From Paenibacillus cisolokensis (GTDB lineage Bacteria; Bacillota; Bacilli; Paenibacillales; Paenibacillaceae), in the NCBI RefSeq assembly GCF_018403665.1, contig NZ_BOVJ01000059.1, forward strand, positions 1 to 64,000: 64,000 nucleotides of DNA, in the 5' to 3' direction. The translations under genes were made by a program, and so were the position numbers. Below the pieces are notes generated by a model. The model saw only the letters and a list, made by a program, of their open reading frames with translations, did not search any database and had not been told where the DNA came from. The number at the start of each line of letters is the position of its first letter. The stretch's first letter is position 1. Shown here piece by piece: positions 17,298 to 27,408 of the stretch.

Positions 17298-18346
17298 CGC
17301 GTTTCCCTCCCCTCGAAATAACGGTGATAAATATCGTCCAATCCGTACTGCCTGCGGCTGATCGCATGCAATCTTGCGCCGCATTCGATGACGGCCGCGG
17401 CCGCTTCGCTAGTCACGTCGCGGCTGCAGACGAGCGTCGCGACCGACTCGCCGGCCGCCGTATTCTCGGTAGACGCCTTCGCGTCAACCGAGACCGACTG
17501 CACGCCTTCCAGCGCCTGAAGCCGTTCCGTCAGCGCGTCGGTCCAGCCGGATGCTTCGATGAGAACGGTAACCGTCCCCGTCTCGTCCAGCTGTTCCGCC
17601 AATTCCGCGACGGAGCCGAGGGCGATCAGCCGCCCTTGCACGAACAGGCCCACTCTGTCGCAAATTTGCTGCACCTGATGCAGGTGGTGCGAGGAAAGAA
17701 GCACCGTCAAGCCTTCCTTGCGGCTCAGATCGGAAATAAGCTGCAGCAGCTCCCGCACCCCTTCGGGGTCGATGCCGAGCGTCGGTTCGTCCAGAATGAT
17801 CACTTCGGGCCGCTTGATCAGCACATCGGCGATGCCGAGCCGCTGCCGCATCCCGCGGGAGTAGGCGCCGACCTTCTTGCCGGCGGCATGGCTCAAGCCG
17901 ACGAGCTCGAGCAGCTGCAGCGCCCTGTCGCGGGCTTCGCGTTCGGGCAGGCGGTTCAGCCGCGCCGTAAAGATCAGATTGTCGAGTCCGGTTCGATCTT
18001 CGTAAAAGCCGATGTCGTCGGGCATGTAGCCGACAAGGCGTTTCACCTGCAGCGCGTGGCGGGCCGGATTCAAGCCGCAGACGCGGGCGCTGCCGGACGT
18101 AGGTTCCGTCAGCCCGAGCATCATCAGAATGGTCGTCGTTTTGCCGGCGCCGTTCGGCCCGAGGAGTCCGAATATTTCGCCGCGGCGGATGGTCAGATCG
18201 AGCGCGTTGACGGCGGTATGATCGCCGTACGTTTTGGTCAGCCGCTTCAGCTCGATCACCGGTTGTCCGGGGGGCGCAGGCGGCGAAACGGACGGTTCCC
18301 GGCCGGCCGTCAAGCGGCCGTTTGCTTCATGCGCGGATTGATTCAC
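17294..18346 (-). CDS. ABC transporter ATP-binding protein
   Basis: A 350-residue ATPase beginning at GTG with GGGAGGC upstream. A ~30-residue Pro-rich extension precedes the domain. Walker A GPNGAGKTT, signature YSRGMRQRLGIA, Walker B VIILDEPTLGIDP and switch SSHH are all present. The C-terminal ~100 residues form an accessory domain as in CcmA/NatA-type exporters. It starts three bases before the stop of the upstream NEW3-protein gene and is coupled to the permease by a 4-bp overlap. Confidence 0.88.
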   Translation of the reverse strand: MNQSAHEANGRLTAGREPSVSPPAPPGQPVIELKRLTKTYGDHTAVNALDLTIRRGEIFGLLGPNGAGKTTTILMMLGLTEPTSGSARVCGLNPARHALQVKRLVGYMPDDIGFYEDRTGLDNLIFTARLNRLPEREARDRALQLLELVGLSHAAGKKVGAYSRGMRQRLGIADVLIKRPEVIILDEPTLGIDPEGVRELLQLISDLSRKEGLTVLLSSHHLHQVQQICDRVGLFVQGRLIALGSVAELAEQLDETGTVTVLIEASGWTDALTERLQALEGVQSVSVDAKASTENTAAGESVATLVCSRDVTSEAAAAVIECGARLHAISRRQYGLDDIYHRYFEGRETR

Positions 18347-18348
18347 GG

Positions 18349-19515
18349 TTAACGCCTCCCGTATTTACGGAACAGATAATAGATGCCCCCCGCTACGGCA
18401 AGAATGATCAAGATGCCGATCCAACCCCACAATACCGACGATTTGACCGCCACGCGGATTTGCGCGTCAGCCGATTTTTCAGCCGAAGAGGCGGTGATGC
18501 TTACGACGTAATCCCCGGGCAGCGCTTCCTTGGACGCCTTGATCGTCGCTTGCACGCGTGCGGATTCGCCCGGCTTGATGCTTTCGACGGTCGGCTTGTC
18601 GAACGAGACTTCCCAGCCGGTAGGACTCGATGCCGACATATTGACATTTTTCAGTTCGGCCGAGCCGGAATTGGTAACGACGAGGTCGACTTTGCTGGAG
18701 GAGCCGGACGTCACGTTGGCATTCAGCCGTTCATCGGCCGTGCTGACCGAAATGCCGTATGTGCCCGTAATGTCGACTTCGACTTTCGTTTCGGCCGAAG
18801 TGGAATTGGTCGTCGCCTTGATCGGAATTTCGTAGGTGCCGGCCTTGACCGTATCCGGCGGTTCTACATTGATCGTGACCGATTTTTCCGCGTTAGGCTC
18901 CACTTCGAGCGACGACACATTGTTGCCGCCCGATGAGAACGTGACGTTCCAGCCGGGATCGGCTGCTGCGCTCAAGGCGTAAGTCTGGCTTTCCGCAGTG
19001 CGGTTGCGCAGCGTTGCCGTGAAGGAGAACGTCGAATCGGCATGCCCTTGAATGTTGGGCTGATCCGTCTCCAGCTCGGTCCGGAACGTGCCTTTCTCCG
19101 ATACTTCCACGGCAAGCGGAAGAACGCTGCCGCTGGCGGATACTTCAAATTGGTATACCCCTTTTTCCACTTCGAGCGGAACGTGCAGCGTCAGGCTGAC
19201 GGATTGCGATTCCCCCGCTTTGACGGCCAGACGGCTGACGTTTCGTCCTCCGGCGGTCATCTCATATTCCCAGTCGGCGCTTTGGGCCTTGAACCCGAGG
19301 TCGACCGTTGCCGTCGAGCTGCCGTGGTTGATGACGTCGATCGAGTACGTGATCGATTCACCCGGCGGAGCCGAAAGCCGGAGGTACGGCGTGTAAAGCT
19401 CGACCGCCGAAGCGGCGGAAACGACAGAGCCGGTGAAGCCGGCGGCGGTTCCGCCCAATCCGAGAATAATGGCCAATACCAACGATACAATGGTCCTGCG
19501 GCATGCGGCACGCAT
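18349..19515 (-). CDS. Membrane-anchored NEW3-domain protein
   Basis: A 388-residue exported protein: signal peptide (RRTIVSLVLAIILGLGG), three or four Ig-like beta-sandwich repeats each with pattern P-G-E-S or A-G-E-S followed by V..TL, and a C-terminal helix (WGWIGILIILAVAGGIYYLF) with a basic tail. The repeats resemble the NPCBM-associated NEW3 domain. AGGAGGGG six bases upstream sets ATG 19515. It is the first gene of the operon with the ABC pair, so it may be an extracellular partner or cargo receptor of that exporter. Confidence 0.8.
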   Translation of the reverse strand: MRAACRRTIVSLVLAIILGLGGTAAGFTGSVVSAASAVELYTPYLRLSAPPGESITYSIDVINHGSSTATVDLGFKAQSADWEYEMTAGGRNVSRLAVKAGESQSVSLTLHVPLEVEKGVYQFEVSASGSVLPLAVEVSEKGTFRTELETDQPNIQGHADSTFSFTATLRNRTAESQTYALSAAADPGWNVTFSSGGNNVSSLEVEPNAEKSVTINVEPPDTVKAGTYEIPIKATTNSTSAETKVEVDITGTYGISVSTADERLNANVTSGSSSKVDLVVTNSGSAELKNVNMSASSPTGWEVSFDKPTVESIKPGESARVQATIKASKEALPGDYVVSITASSAEKSADAQIRVAVKSSVLWGWIGILIILAVAGGIYYLFRKYGRR

Positions 19516-19731
19516 GCAGATCCCCTCCTGAATTGATCTTGTCCGCGGTTCGCGACCGAACCGCTTTTCATATTGGGTACGCACGAGGCGACGGCTTGGA
19601 TTTATGGAAAATGAAAAATTTTATCCGAACTTTTGACCGCTCTTTTCAGAACGGATTTTTTTGATACAACGAAACATATAGGGAAGTTCGATGCGAAACA
19701 GCGGGTTCGACCGGTTGAAGGGGGGAGCCGA

Positions 19732-20328
19732 ATGAACCGGACTGGCGGCGAATCGGCGGCGCTGCTTGCGGAAATGTGCAGCGGCTCGGCCGAAGCGTTC
19801 GAGCAGTTCTATGAGCGGTACATGCCGCTCGTTTTTCAGGTGGCCATGCGCGTCGTCGGCGACCGGATGGAAGCGGAGGATGTGTGCCACGACGTATTTC
19901 TCGAAGTGCTGCGCAAAGGAAGCGGCTACGATTCGCGGCGGGGATCGATCGAGTCGTGGCTTGCGGTCATGACGCGCAGCCGGTGTCTGGATCGGCTGCG
20001 CCGCCAAAAACGGACGACGCTGCTTCAAGAATCGGATACGGCCGTCTTCCGCGCAGGCGGCGAGCCCGGACCGGAGGAGCTCGTTCTGGACCGGATGCAG
20101 CGGGAGGCGCTTGTCCACGCGCTCGGACACTTGCCGCTGCGGCAGCGGCAAGCCATCGTCAGCCAGTATTACGGCAACGAAACGCAATCGACGATGTCGG
20201 CGGCCCTGAACGTGCCGCTCGGCACGGTGAAATCGTGGGTTCGTTACGGCATTCATAATATTCGGAAGCAGTTCGACAAGCTCGGCTGGATGCAGGAAAC
20301 GGGAATTCGGAAGGAGGAAGACAAATGA
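19732..20328 (+). CDS. ECF-type RNA polymerase sigma factor
   Basis: A 198-residue sigma-70 family protein of the extracytoplasmic function group. Region 2 spans about residues 20-90 (AEDVCHDVFLEVLR), region 4 about 125-180 (LPLRQRQAIVSQYYG and VPLGTVKSWVRYG). GGGGGGAG upstream sets ATG 19732. The stop overlaps the next gene, an anti-sigma factor (ATGA), the classic sigma/anti-sigma arrangement. Its regulon is not visible here. The ~215 bp upstream holds no gene, and I could not define its own promoter. Confidence 0.9.
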   Translation: MNRTGGESAALLAEMCSGSAEAFEQFYERYMPLVFQVAMRVVGDRMEAEDVCHDVFLEVLRKGSGYDSRRGSIESWLAVMTRSRCLDRLRRQKRTTLLQESDTAVFRAGGEPGPEELVLDRMQREALVHALGHLPLRQRQAIVSQYYGNETQSTMSAALNVPLGTVKSWVRYGIHNIRKQFDKLGWMQETGIRKEEDK

Positions 20329-21082
20329 TCGCGCAAACGGGAAACGGTTCGCCTAAGCGGCAGTGCGAACGGGGAATCGGTGAACAGACGCTGGTCGATT
20401 GGCTGCTTGGCCGCCTGCCGGACGATCAGCATCGTTTGCTGGCGGCTCATGTGGCCGAATGTCCCGCATGCAGCGGCATCGCGGACATCTGGCGGCCGCT
20501 GCTCGCGCCGCCGGCGGCGGCCGACGGCTCCGCTCTTCCTTCCGAATCGGTCCGCGGCAAATTGCGCCGGCGTCTGCGCCTCATCGGCCTGAGGCGGTCG
20601 ATACGCCAGCACAGCGGCAAATGGATGGCGGCGGCCGCCTGCGCGATCATGCTGCTGACCGCGCTCGCCGGGCTGTTCCACATCGACGGTTCGTCCGAGC
20701 GGCGGAACCGTTACGTCGCCGAGCATGAACCGGCAGCCGTCGCCTTTCTGAACGATCCGTTCACGGCCAATTATCATGTTCGGCTGACGAACCATATGCT
20801 GGGCGAAGGGTATATCTGGTTTAACGATAATTCCCACGAAGCGCTTATTTTGCTGGAAGGAACGCTGCCGAGCGACGGGTACGCCTTGCAGGTGTGGGCC
20901 GTAAAGGGCGACGGGCACGCCAAGCTCGGCACGCTCAGCTTCAAAGAAAAAATTTGGCGCATCTGTTCGTCAAGGCAGAGGCGCTCACGTCCGCCGACAA
21001 CATCGTGCTGACGATGGAACCGCGGGGCAGCTCTTCACTTCCTTCATCGGAAGCGCTGGTGTTTATGCTGCAACGGCGTTGA
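20325..21082 (+). pseudogene. Zinc-binding anti-sigma factor, RskA-like (frameshifted)
   Basis: Membrane anti-sigma factor partnering the ECF sigma. The cytoplasmic N-terminus has the zinc motif HVAECPAC (H-x3-C-x2-C) typical of ZAS domains. One membrane helix follows (WMAAAACAIMLLTALAGLF), then an RskA-like extracytoplasmic domain (ALILLEGTLPSDGYALQVWAV). The frame breaks at the A6 run 20947-20952. One extra A continues as NLAHLFVKAEALTSADN to ALVFMLQRR, giving 252 residues. ATGA overlap with the sigma gene. Confidence 0.82.
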
Positions 21083-21242
21083 CGAATATCCTCACAACGG
21101 CCGGCGTTCGAATGACGGCTTGCCGGCGCCGGCCGTATGCCTGTCCGCCTCTTTCACCGCATGTCTGTAACTTCTCCTCTCTCTTGCACTCTCCTGGAAT
21201 CCTCACCGAAATTTGGCGTCATACGGATACGCGCATTTTTTG

Positions 21243-21306
21243 TTGACAATATCATAGTTATCCGATAAGATTTATTCAACAAGCAAACTGACTGACTAAT
21301 CAATCA
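21243..21306 (+). promoter_or_regulatory. Promoter and palindromic operator of the TetR gene
   Basis: TTGACA (21243-21248), 17 bp, TAAGAT (21266-21271). Downstream at 21289-21306, TGACTGACTAATCAATCA is an 18-bp imperfect palindrome in which every mismatch is a transition. It lies just before the start codon, as expected for an autorepressed TetR gene. Confidence 0.7.
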
Positions 21307-21311
21307 AGGGT

Positions 21312-21956
21312 GTGGTGACGATAACCGATCATAAAGAGTTGAAGGCCAAAGACACGGGGCGCAAGGAATTGCTGATAAAGATCGCGCTCGAACGTTTCGC
21401 CAAGTACGGCTACCACAAAACGAAAATTTCGGATATTGTCGGTGAGGCCGGCGTGGCGCAAGGTACCTTTTACTGGTATTTCAAAAGCAAGGAAGCGCTT
21501 GTGCTCGAAATTATCCGCAACGGCCAGGAGCAGCTTTTGCAAGTGATCGGGCAAGGCTACCGCAAGGAAGTCGGCACCGTCGAAGACATGCTGCGCTCGT
21601 CGGAGGAGCTGTTGACCGGATTTTTCCGATTCGCGTTCGCCAACCGTCATTTTATGGAAATTATGTTGTCGGGAAGCGGATGGGACGAGACGATCCGGCA
21701 AGCCGCCCATGAAGCGCGCGTATCGATGGAGCTCGCCTTCCGGCGAAACATTCGGCGGGCGATCGAACTCGGCATGCTGCCGGATACGATGGACGTCGAA
21801 GTCAGGTCGGCGCTGCTTATGAGCCTGATCGAAGGAATAGCGGCCCGCTGGCTGTTCGGCCCGCTTGAAGCGGGATCGCAAATTCCCGAACGGACGCCGG
21901 AAGAGTTGGCGGCGGAGACGGCCAGATTTGAATTTTTCGGATTATTGGGCAAATGA
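21312..21956 (+). CDS. TetR-family transcriptional regulator
   Basis: A 214-residue regulator. The N-terminal helix-turn-helix reads ERFAKYGYHKTKISDIVGEAGVA followed by GTFYWYFKSKEAL, the family signature. The remaining ~150 residues are the helical ligand domain (TetR_C-type, LLMSLIEGIAARW). It uses GTG. The next genes on the same strand (OsmC, permease, hydantoinase subunits) follow closely, so it is likely the operon regulator and its ligand may be the substrate. Confidence 0.88.
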   Translation: MVTITDHKELKAKDTGRKELLIKIALERFAKYGYHKTKISDIVGEAGVAQGTFYWYFKSKEALVLEIIRNGQEQLLQVIGQGYRKEVGTVEDMLRSSEELLTGFFRFAFANRHFMEIMLSGSGWDETIRQAAHEARVSMELAFRRNIRRAIELGMLPDTMDVEVRSALLMSLIEGIAARWLFGPLEAGSQIPERTPEELAAETARFEFFGLLGK

Positions 21957-22001
21957 ACGACAGAATTGTTTTTCCGGCATGGTGCCGAGAGGGAGGAAGC
22001 T

Positions 22002-22373
22002 GTGATCACAGTGAAATGGTTCGAAGGGAAGTATCACGTTCAGGACGGCCGGCAGGCGATCTGGGGAACGGAGGCGTCGCAGGCGTGGACGCCGGTCGAA
22101 TTGCTGGAAAGCTCGCTTGCACTGTGCGTCGCGAAATCGCTTAACATTCGAATGGATCAGGACGGCGTTTCGGCGGACGATTTTACGGTTGTTGTCCATT
22201 CGAACAAATCGGCATCGGGCGTGCCGCGGCTCGAAAGCTTCAACGTCGAAGTGCAATTGCCGGCATACCTTCATCCGGAGTACAAGGACAAGCTGCTGCG
22301 GCAAGCCTCGCAAATCTGTACGATCGGCAATACGTTAAAACGGGGTGCGGAGATCGGTTACGAAACGATATAA
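22002..22373 (+). CDS. OsmC/Ohr-family protein
   Basis: A 123-residue small protein of the OsmC family, thiol peroxidases or redox-linked proteins. The two conserved cysteines lie in LALCVAKSL and SQICTIGNTL. GGGAGGAAGC directly upstream of GTG 22002 sets the start. It lies 45 bp after the TetR gene and 50 bp before the permease, so is probably co-transcribed with the hydantoinase cluster. Its role in that pathway is not obvious. Confidence 0.82.
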   Translation: MITVKWFEGKYHVQDGRQAIWGTEASQAWTPVELLESSLALCVAKSLNIRMDQDGVSADDFTVVVHSNKSASGVPRLESFNVEVQLPAYLHPEYKDKLLRQASQICTIGNTLKRGAEIGYETI

Positions 22374-22423
22374 GGCTGCGCATCCCCAAATCTAGGAATC
22401 ATTCGAAAGGATGCGAACAATTT

Positions 22424-23759
22424 ATGCTGCAACAACATCAATCAGGAATCGAAGATTATTCCATCATTCCGGTCCCGGCGGACAAGCGCAAGCCGTCATG
22501 GAACATTGCCGTTACGAGCTGCGCCTGGATCATTTCATTATCAACGCTGTTTACCGGCGGAGCGCTCGCCGCCGGGCTCACGTTCGGGCAATCTGTTCTT
22601 GCAGGCGTTTTCGGCATGCTCATTCTTGCCGTTTACGGTTTTTTCAAGGGTGGATGGGGGCGAAATACGGCGTTTCCACCACGGTGCTGGCCCGGCATGC
22701 GTTCGGACGCGCCGGCGCCGGATTGTTCGGTCTCGTGCTGTCCATTACGCTCGGAATCGGCTGGTTTGCCTGGCAGGTCGCTTTCTTCGGCATGACAATC
22801 GAACAGATGTTTCCCGGTTATTGGTTTACTGACCAGCAGGCGGCGATCGTCTGGGGCGGCATTTTGATGATTTCAACAGCATTTATCGGTTACCGCGGTT
22901 TGGCTGCTCTTAGCATCATCGCCGTCCCGCTCGTCGTCATTCTGTCCGTTTGGGGCTTTTTGCCGCCGTTCAGCATTCGGGCAGCTTCGACTCTTTGTTC
23001 AGCGCTCAGCCGATCGGCGATCCGATCACCTTGTTCGCCGGCATTACGCTCGTCGTTGGCAATGCTGCTCTCGGCGCCGTTGTGTTCCCGGACATTTCCC
23101 GCTATGCCCAATCTCCGCTTAAGGGCGGACTCGGCACATCATCAGGCTACTTCCTCGGCGGATTGTTCTGCATCGTTGCCGGTGCGGCGATGACGTTTGC
23201 GGCCCAGGTGCCGAGCATCGGTTCCACGCCGAACATTCCGGCGGCGATGGCGCAGATCGGACTCGGATTTTTCGCTTTCCTTATTCTCGTCTTTGCGCAA
23301 TGGACAACCAATGACAACAATTTGTACACCGGCGCTCTTGGGATGCGCAACGTCGTGCGCGTACCGAAATCGGTGCTGGTGCTGGTGATGGGCGGACTCG
23401 GCATCGTCATTGCGCTCATCGGCATCCAGGATCATTTCGTGCCGTTTCTGAATCTGCTTGGCGCCTACGTTCCGCCGATCGCCGGCGTCATGATCGCCGA
23501 CCATTTTATTATTGCGCCATATGTGCGGAAGAGCGGCTATCGTTTCGGCGCGGGCACCGAATATCCGACGGTCAATGCGGCGGCGATCGTCATCGTGGTA
23601 CTGGCCGGCTTCATCTCCACGAAAATCACGTTCGGCATCGGTCCGATCAACTCGACGCTGCTCGGATTCGCGGGCTATGCGGTCGTCGCTTCGGTCTTGC
23701 ATGCGCTTCGCGTTCCGTACGCTTTCGGCCGCTCTCGCGAAGATTCGACCGGGTTTTAA
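22424..23759 (+). pseudogene. NCS1-family nucleobase/hydantoin permease (frameshifted twice)
   Basis: A cytosine/purine/allantoin-type cation symporter with ~12 helices. Frame 1 ends at VYGF in the T6 run 22639-22644. Frame 2 carries FFQGWMGAKYGVSTTVLARHAFG to VILSVWGF. After the T5 run 22957-22961, frame 3 continues AAVQHSGSFD to the stop. One T at each site gives a normal 445-residue protein. The motif WTTNDNNLYTGALG is characteristic of CodB-like NCS1 transporters. Placed directly before hyuA, it likely imports the substrate of the hydantoinase-like enzymes. Confidence 0.85.
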
Positions 23760-23809
23760 AGGCGCTGCCGCTTTATGGCCAATTCTATCCATTTCTGGAG
23801 GGGTGAACT

Positions 23810-25912
23810 GTGAATATATCTTCTAACGAGCAGACTTCCTGGATGCTTGGAATCGACGTGGGCGGCACGTTCACCGATCTTGTAGCGCTGGACGGCAAGG
23901 GTGGGCTTCATTCGACGAAAACGCCGTCCACGCCCGATCCGTCGATCGGCGTCATGAACGGAATCGCCAAAATCGCAGGCATGCTCGGCGAGGAGACCGG
24001 ACATTTTCTTAGCCGCTGCTCACTCATCGTGCATGGCACGACCGTGGCGACCAACACGCTGCTGGAATATTCGGGGGCCAAGGTCGGGCTGCTCACGACC
24101 GAAGGGTTCCGCGACGAAATCGAGTTTCGCCGGGGATATAAGGAAAGCGTCTTTTCGCCAAGGCTGCCGGCGCCTTACCCGATTGTGCCGAGACGGCTTC
24201 GCATCGGCGTGCCGGAACGGCTGGATGCCGCCGGCAACGTCATTCGCGAGCTGGACGAGGATGCGGTTCGGAAAGCGGTCCGTTTTCTCGTGGACGAAGG
24301 TGTAGAGGCGATTGCGGTATGCTTCCTGTTCAGTTTCATTAATCCGGCGCACGAGCTGCGAGTAAAGGAAATGATCGAGCAGGAGGCGCCCGGGCTGTTC
24401 GTCTCCATCTCAAGCGAGGTGCTGCCGCAAATCCGCGAGTTCGAGCGAGTAAGCACCACGATCGTCAACGCTTATACCGGCCCTGCGCTGCAGCGCTATC
24501 TGGAAAATCTGGAACGTTCCCTGCACGAGCAAGGCTTCGCCGGCGAACTGTTCGTCATGCAGTCGAACGGCGGCGTACAGAACATCGTGCAGAGCGGAAA
24601 GCTGGCTGCCGGATGCCTGCTGTCCGGCCCGGCCGGCGGCGTTACCGCCGCGGCGTTTATCGGCGAACGGATCGGTCATTCCGACCTGATCACCGTCGAT
24701 ATGGGCGGGACAAGCTACGATGTCGCGGTCATCGAACAGCTGCAGCCTTCACTGACGACGGAGAGCTGGATCAGCCGCTACCGCATCGCGCTGCCGATGC
24801 TGGATATTCATACGGTCGGCGCCGGAGGGGGCAGCATCGCCTGGGTGGACAGCGGCGGGCTGCTGCAAGTCGGACCGCGCAGCGCGGGCTCCTATCCCGG
24901 GCCGGCATGCTACGGAAGGGGAGGCACCGAGCCGACGGTGACGGATGCCAACCTCGTGCTCGGTTATCTCAATCCCGACCGTTTTCTGGGCGGGGAGATG
25001 AAGCTGGACGCGGCGGCCGCGGAGGAAGCCATCCGCCGTCACGTCGCCGAGCCGCTCGGCCTGACGGTCATCGAAGCCGCGCTCGCGATTTCCGAAGTCG
25101 TCAACAATAATATGTCGAATGCCATCCGCTTCGTGACGACGCAGCGCGGCTACGATCCGCGCCGGTTCGCGCTGCTGGCGGCGGGCGGAGCAGGGGCGGT
25201 CCATGCGGGACGCCAGGCGGAAGATCTCGGCATCGAGACGGTGATCGTGCCGCGGTTTGCGCCCGTTCTCTGCGCGCTCGGCGACGTATCCGCCAATTTG
25301 AAGGTGACGGAGCTGCGCACCCGGTTCGAGCGGGCCGACAAGGTCGATCTCGACGCGATCAACCGCTTGTTCGACGAGATGGAGCAAGCCGCCCGGGAGA
25401 AATTGGGGAGCGGCCGCACGGCGATCCGGTTCGAGACGCGGCGCTACGTCGATCTGCGCTACGAGGGCGAGGTTCACGAAGTGACGGTGCCGATCAAGAC
25501 GCGCACCCGCAGAGTGACGGCGCTCAATATGGAGGCGACCATCGCGCAGTTCCACGACATTCACGAGCGGCTGTTCGCGCATCAGAATCCGCATTCCCCG
25601 GTGGAAATATTGAACCTGCGGCTGGATCTGCTCGGCGTTCGGGACCGCATTCCGCTTCATGAGGAGCCGTTCGGAGACGAAGATCCGGCTCCTGCGATGA
25701 CCGGACGGCGAACCGTCTATTTCGGCGCCGAGCCGGTGGAAGCGGCTGTATATAACGGCGACCTGTTAAGGCCGGGACATATGATCGTCGGCCCGGCCGT
25801 TATCGAGCAATGGGGGACGACGATCGTCGTCTATCCGAAGCACGAGGCGCTGATCGATGCGTTCGGCAATTGCATGATCGAAATCCGCCGTGAAAGAGAG
25901 GGAGGGCGATGA
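23810..25912 (+). CDS. Hydantoinase/oxoprolinase subunit A (HyuA family)
   Basis: A 700-residue ATP-dependent amidohydrolase or carboxylase subunit. The N-terminal Hydt_A_N and actin-like ATPase fold shows GIDVGGTFTD, HGTTVATN, and VDMGGTSYDVA. The Hydantoinase_A core ends with LLAAGGAGAVHAG and RFAPVLCALGD. The C-terminal ~150 residues are a beta domain. GGAGGGGTGA precedes GTG 23810. It overlaps HyuB by ATGA. Members hydrolyse N-methylhydantoin, 5-oxoproline or caprolactam or carboxylate ketones; the two HyuB partners here do not settle which. Confidence 0.9.
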   Translation: MNISSNEQTSWMLGIDVGGTFTDLVALDGKGGLHSTKTPSTPDPSIGVMNGIAKIAGMLGEETGHFLSRCSLIVHGTTVATNTLLEYSGAKVGLLTTEGFRDEIEFRRGYKESVFSPRLPAPYPIVPRRLRIGVPERLDAAGNVIRELDEDAVRKAVRFLVDEGVEAIAVCFLFSFINPAHELRVKEMIEQEAPGLFVSISSEVLPQIREFERVSTTIVNAYTGPALQRYLENLERSLHEQGFAGELFVMQSNGGVQNIVQSGKLAAGCLLSGPAGGVTAAAFIGERIGHSDLITVDMGGTSYDVAVIEQLQPSLTTESWISRYRIALPMLDIHTVGAGGGSIAWVDSGGLLQVGPRSAGSYPGPACYGRGGTEPTVTDANLVLGYLNPDRFLGGEMKLDAAAAEEAIRRHVAEPLGLTVIEAALAISEVVNNNMSNAIRFVTTQRGYDPRRFALLAAGGAGAVHAGRQAEDLGIETVIVPRFAPVLCALGDVSANLKVTELRTRFERADKVDLDAINRLFDEMEQAAREKLGSGRTAIRFETRRYVDLRYEGEVHEVTVPIKTRTRRVTALNMEATIAQFHDIHERLFAHQNPHSPVEILNLRLDLLGVRDRIPLHEEPFGDEDPAPAMTGRRTVYFGAEPVEAAVYNGDLLRPGHMIVGPAVIEQWGTTIVVYPKHEALIDAFGNCMIEIRREREGGR

Positions 25913-27408
25913 CTGTATCAGCGGCTGATCGAATCGAAGAGCAAATCGTGTACGGCAAGCTCGCTTCCCTGAACCGGTACGCGGGAGAACGGCTGCAGCG
26001 CATGTCCCGCTCCCCGCTCATAGCCGAGAAGCGCGCCTTTGCGGCGGCTGTTCTGACGCCGCGGCTGGAGCTGGCGCATCAGGTTCAATTCGAGCCGGAA
26101 CATCTGTACGCGCTGCGCGATTCCGTCCGTCACGCTTTCGACTTCTTCGCTTACGATATCGCCGAAGGGGACGTCATCGTGACAGCCGATCCGTACGGAG
26201 GCGGCACGAAAGGGCAGACGCTGACGCTTGTGGTGCCGACATTTGCCGGTGGCGAACTGGTGCCGTTTCCGGCGATTCGGGCGCAGATGGCCGATATGGG
26301 CGGCGAAATCCCGGGCGGTTTCAACGAGTCGGCTTTCGAGTTGTGGCAGGAAAATATGCGGGTGACGCCGCTGAAACTGTACGCAGGGGGCAAGCTGCAG
26401 CGCGACGTCCATCGTTTTCTGACCGCCAACAGCCGGACGCCGGACTGGATCGCGGCGGATCTCGATGCGATGTACGCCTGCTGCCTGGAAACGCAGCGTT
26501 CGATTCTCCTTCTTCTTGAACAGTATGGCGGGGAAACGGTTGAACGGGCGATCAAAGGGATGTTCGCTTATACGAGTGCGGAAGTGCTGCGGGGATTGCC
26601 GGAAGCCGGGAGTGAATATGTGGGCGAAGCGGATATTCCGTCCAGGGAGGCGTCCGGTACGATTCGGGTCAGGGCCAGAAGGGACGGCGGCACCTTTCAT
26701 TTCGACTTTGCCGGCACCAGCGGGCAGCAATCGGCTCCGTACAATGCTACGCCGCAGACGGCCAAAGCATGCGCGGTCATCGCCGCGGCGGCTAACAGCA
26801 TCGACGAGCTGCCGATTAACGAAGGACTGCTGGAAACGTTCGTCTTTCACTTTCCTCAGGGCTGCATCCTTTCGCCCGATTTCCCGGCGGCGACGGGGCT
26901 CGGCAGCCGCCTGACCGGCCATGCCGTCGCCGCCGCCGTCACCGGCGCGCTCCGCACGAGCGGCAAACCTTTCGTCGCCGTCCACGGGCCGGGCCCCTGG
27001 ATGACGCTGTACCCGCCGATCGGATCTTCCCCTTCGGTCGTGCCGGTATGGATCGATCCGGGTTTTCCGGTGTCCGCGGACGGTTGGGGACCGGCAGGAC
27101 TTAGCGGAGCGGGAAGACTCGTATCCGCAGAGGAGCTGGAGTTGCGCAGCGGCTTTCGCATCGATTCGCGCGAGCGCGAAACCGATGAGCGCGGCGATGA
27201 AGGGGTGACGGTGCGGCTGAAAGTGCTGAAAGGCACATGGGAATATCAATTGTTCGAGCCTGATCGGGGCAGCATCGACGTAAGCGAGGACGATCACGGC
27301 GATGAAGGCGCGAGCCGTCCGCTCCGGGCAGGGGATGTCCTCACGTTCCGTTATGCGGATGCGGAGCCTCACGGCGGACAGAAGGGAACGGTGCAGGATG
27401 GCGAATGA
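25909..27408 (+). CDS. Hydantoinase B-family subunit, divergent copy
   Basis: A 499-residue HyuB-like subunit, shorter than most (usually ~520-590). Fold motifs remain (LYALRDSVRHAFDFF, NEGLLETFVFHFP), but family-conserved residues are lost. The usual NDPY..GTH reads TADPYGGGTKGQ, and the usual H-x-DxGG reads RAQMADMGGE. It may be a structural rather than catalytic partner. It overlaps hyuA by 4 bp and the second hyuB by 11 bp, so all three form one transcript. Confidence 0.85.
   Translation: MTVSAADRIEEQIVYGKLASLNRYAGERLQRMSRSPLIAEKRAFAAAVLTPRLELAHQVQFEPEHLYALRDSVRHAFDFFAYDIAEGDVIVTADPYGGGTKGQTLTLVVPTFAGGELVPFPAIRAQMADMGGEIPGGFNESAFELWQENMRVTPLKLYAGGKLQRDVHRFLTANSRTPDWIAADLDAMYACCLETQRSILLLLEQYGGETVERAIKGMFAYTSAEVLRGLPEAGSEYVGEADIPSREASGTIRVRARRDGGTFHFDFAGTSGQQSAPYNATPQTAKACAVIAAAANSIDELPINEGLLETFVFHFPQGCILSPDFPAATGLGSRLTGHAVAAAVTGALRTSGKPFVAVHGPGPWMTLYPPIGSSPSVVPVWIDPGFPVSADGWGPAGLSGAGRLVSAEELELRSGFRIDSRERETDERGDEGVTVRLKVLKGTWEYQLFEPDRGSIDVSEDDHGDEGASRPLRAGDVLTFRYADAEPHGGQKGTVQDGE

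Noticed and set aside
21100-21136. Terminator after the anti-sigma gene
   Set aside because: ACGGCCGGCG and its complement form a hairpin, but no T run follows, so it is not claimed.
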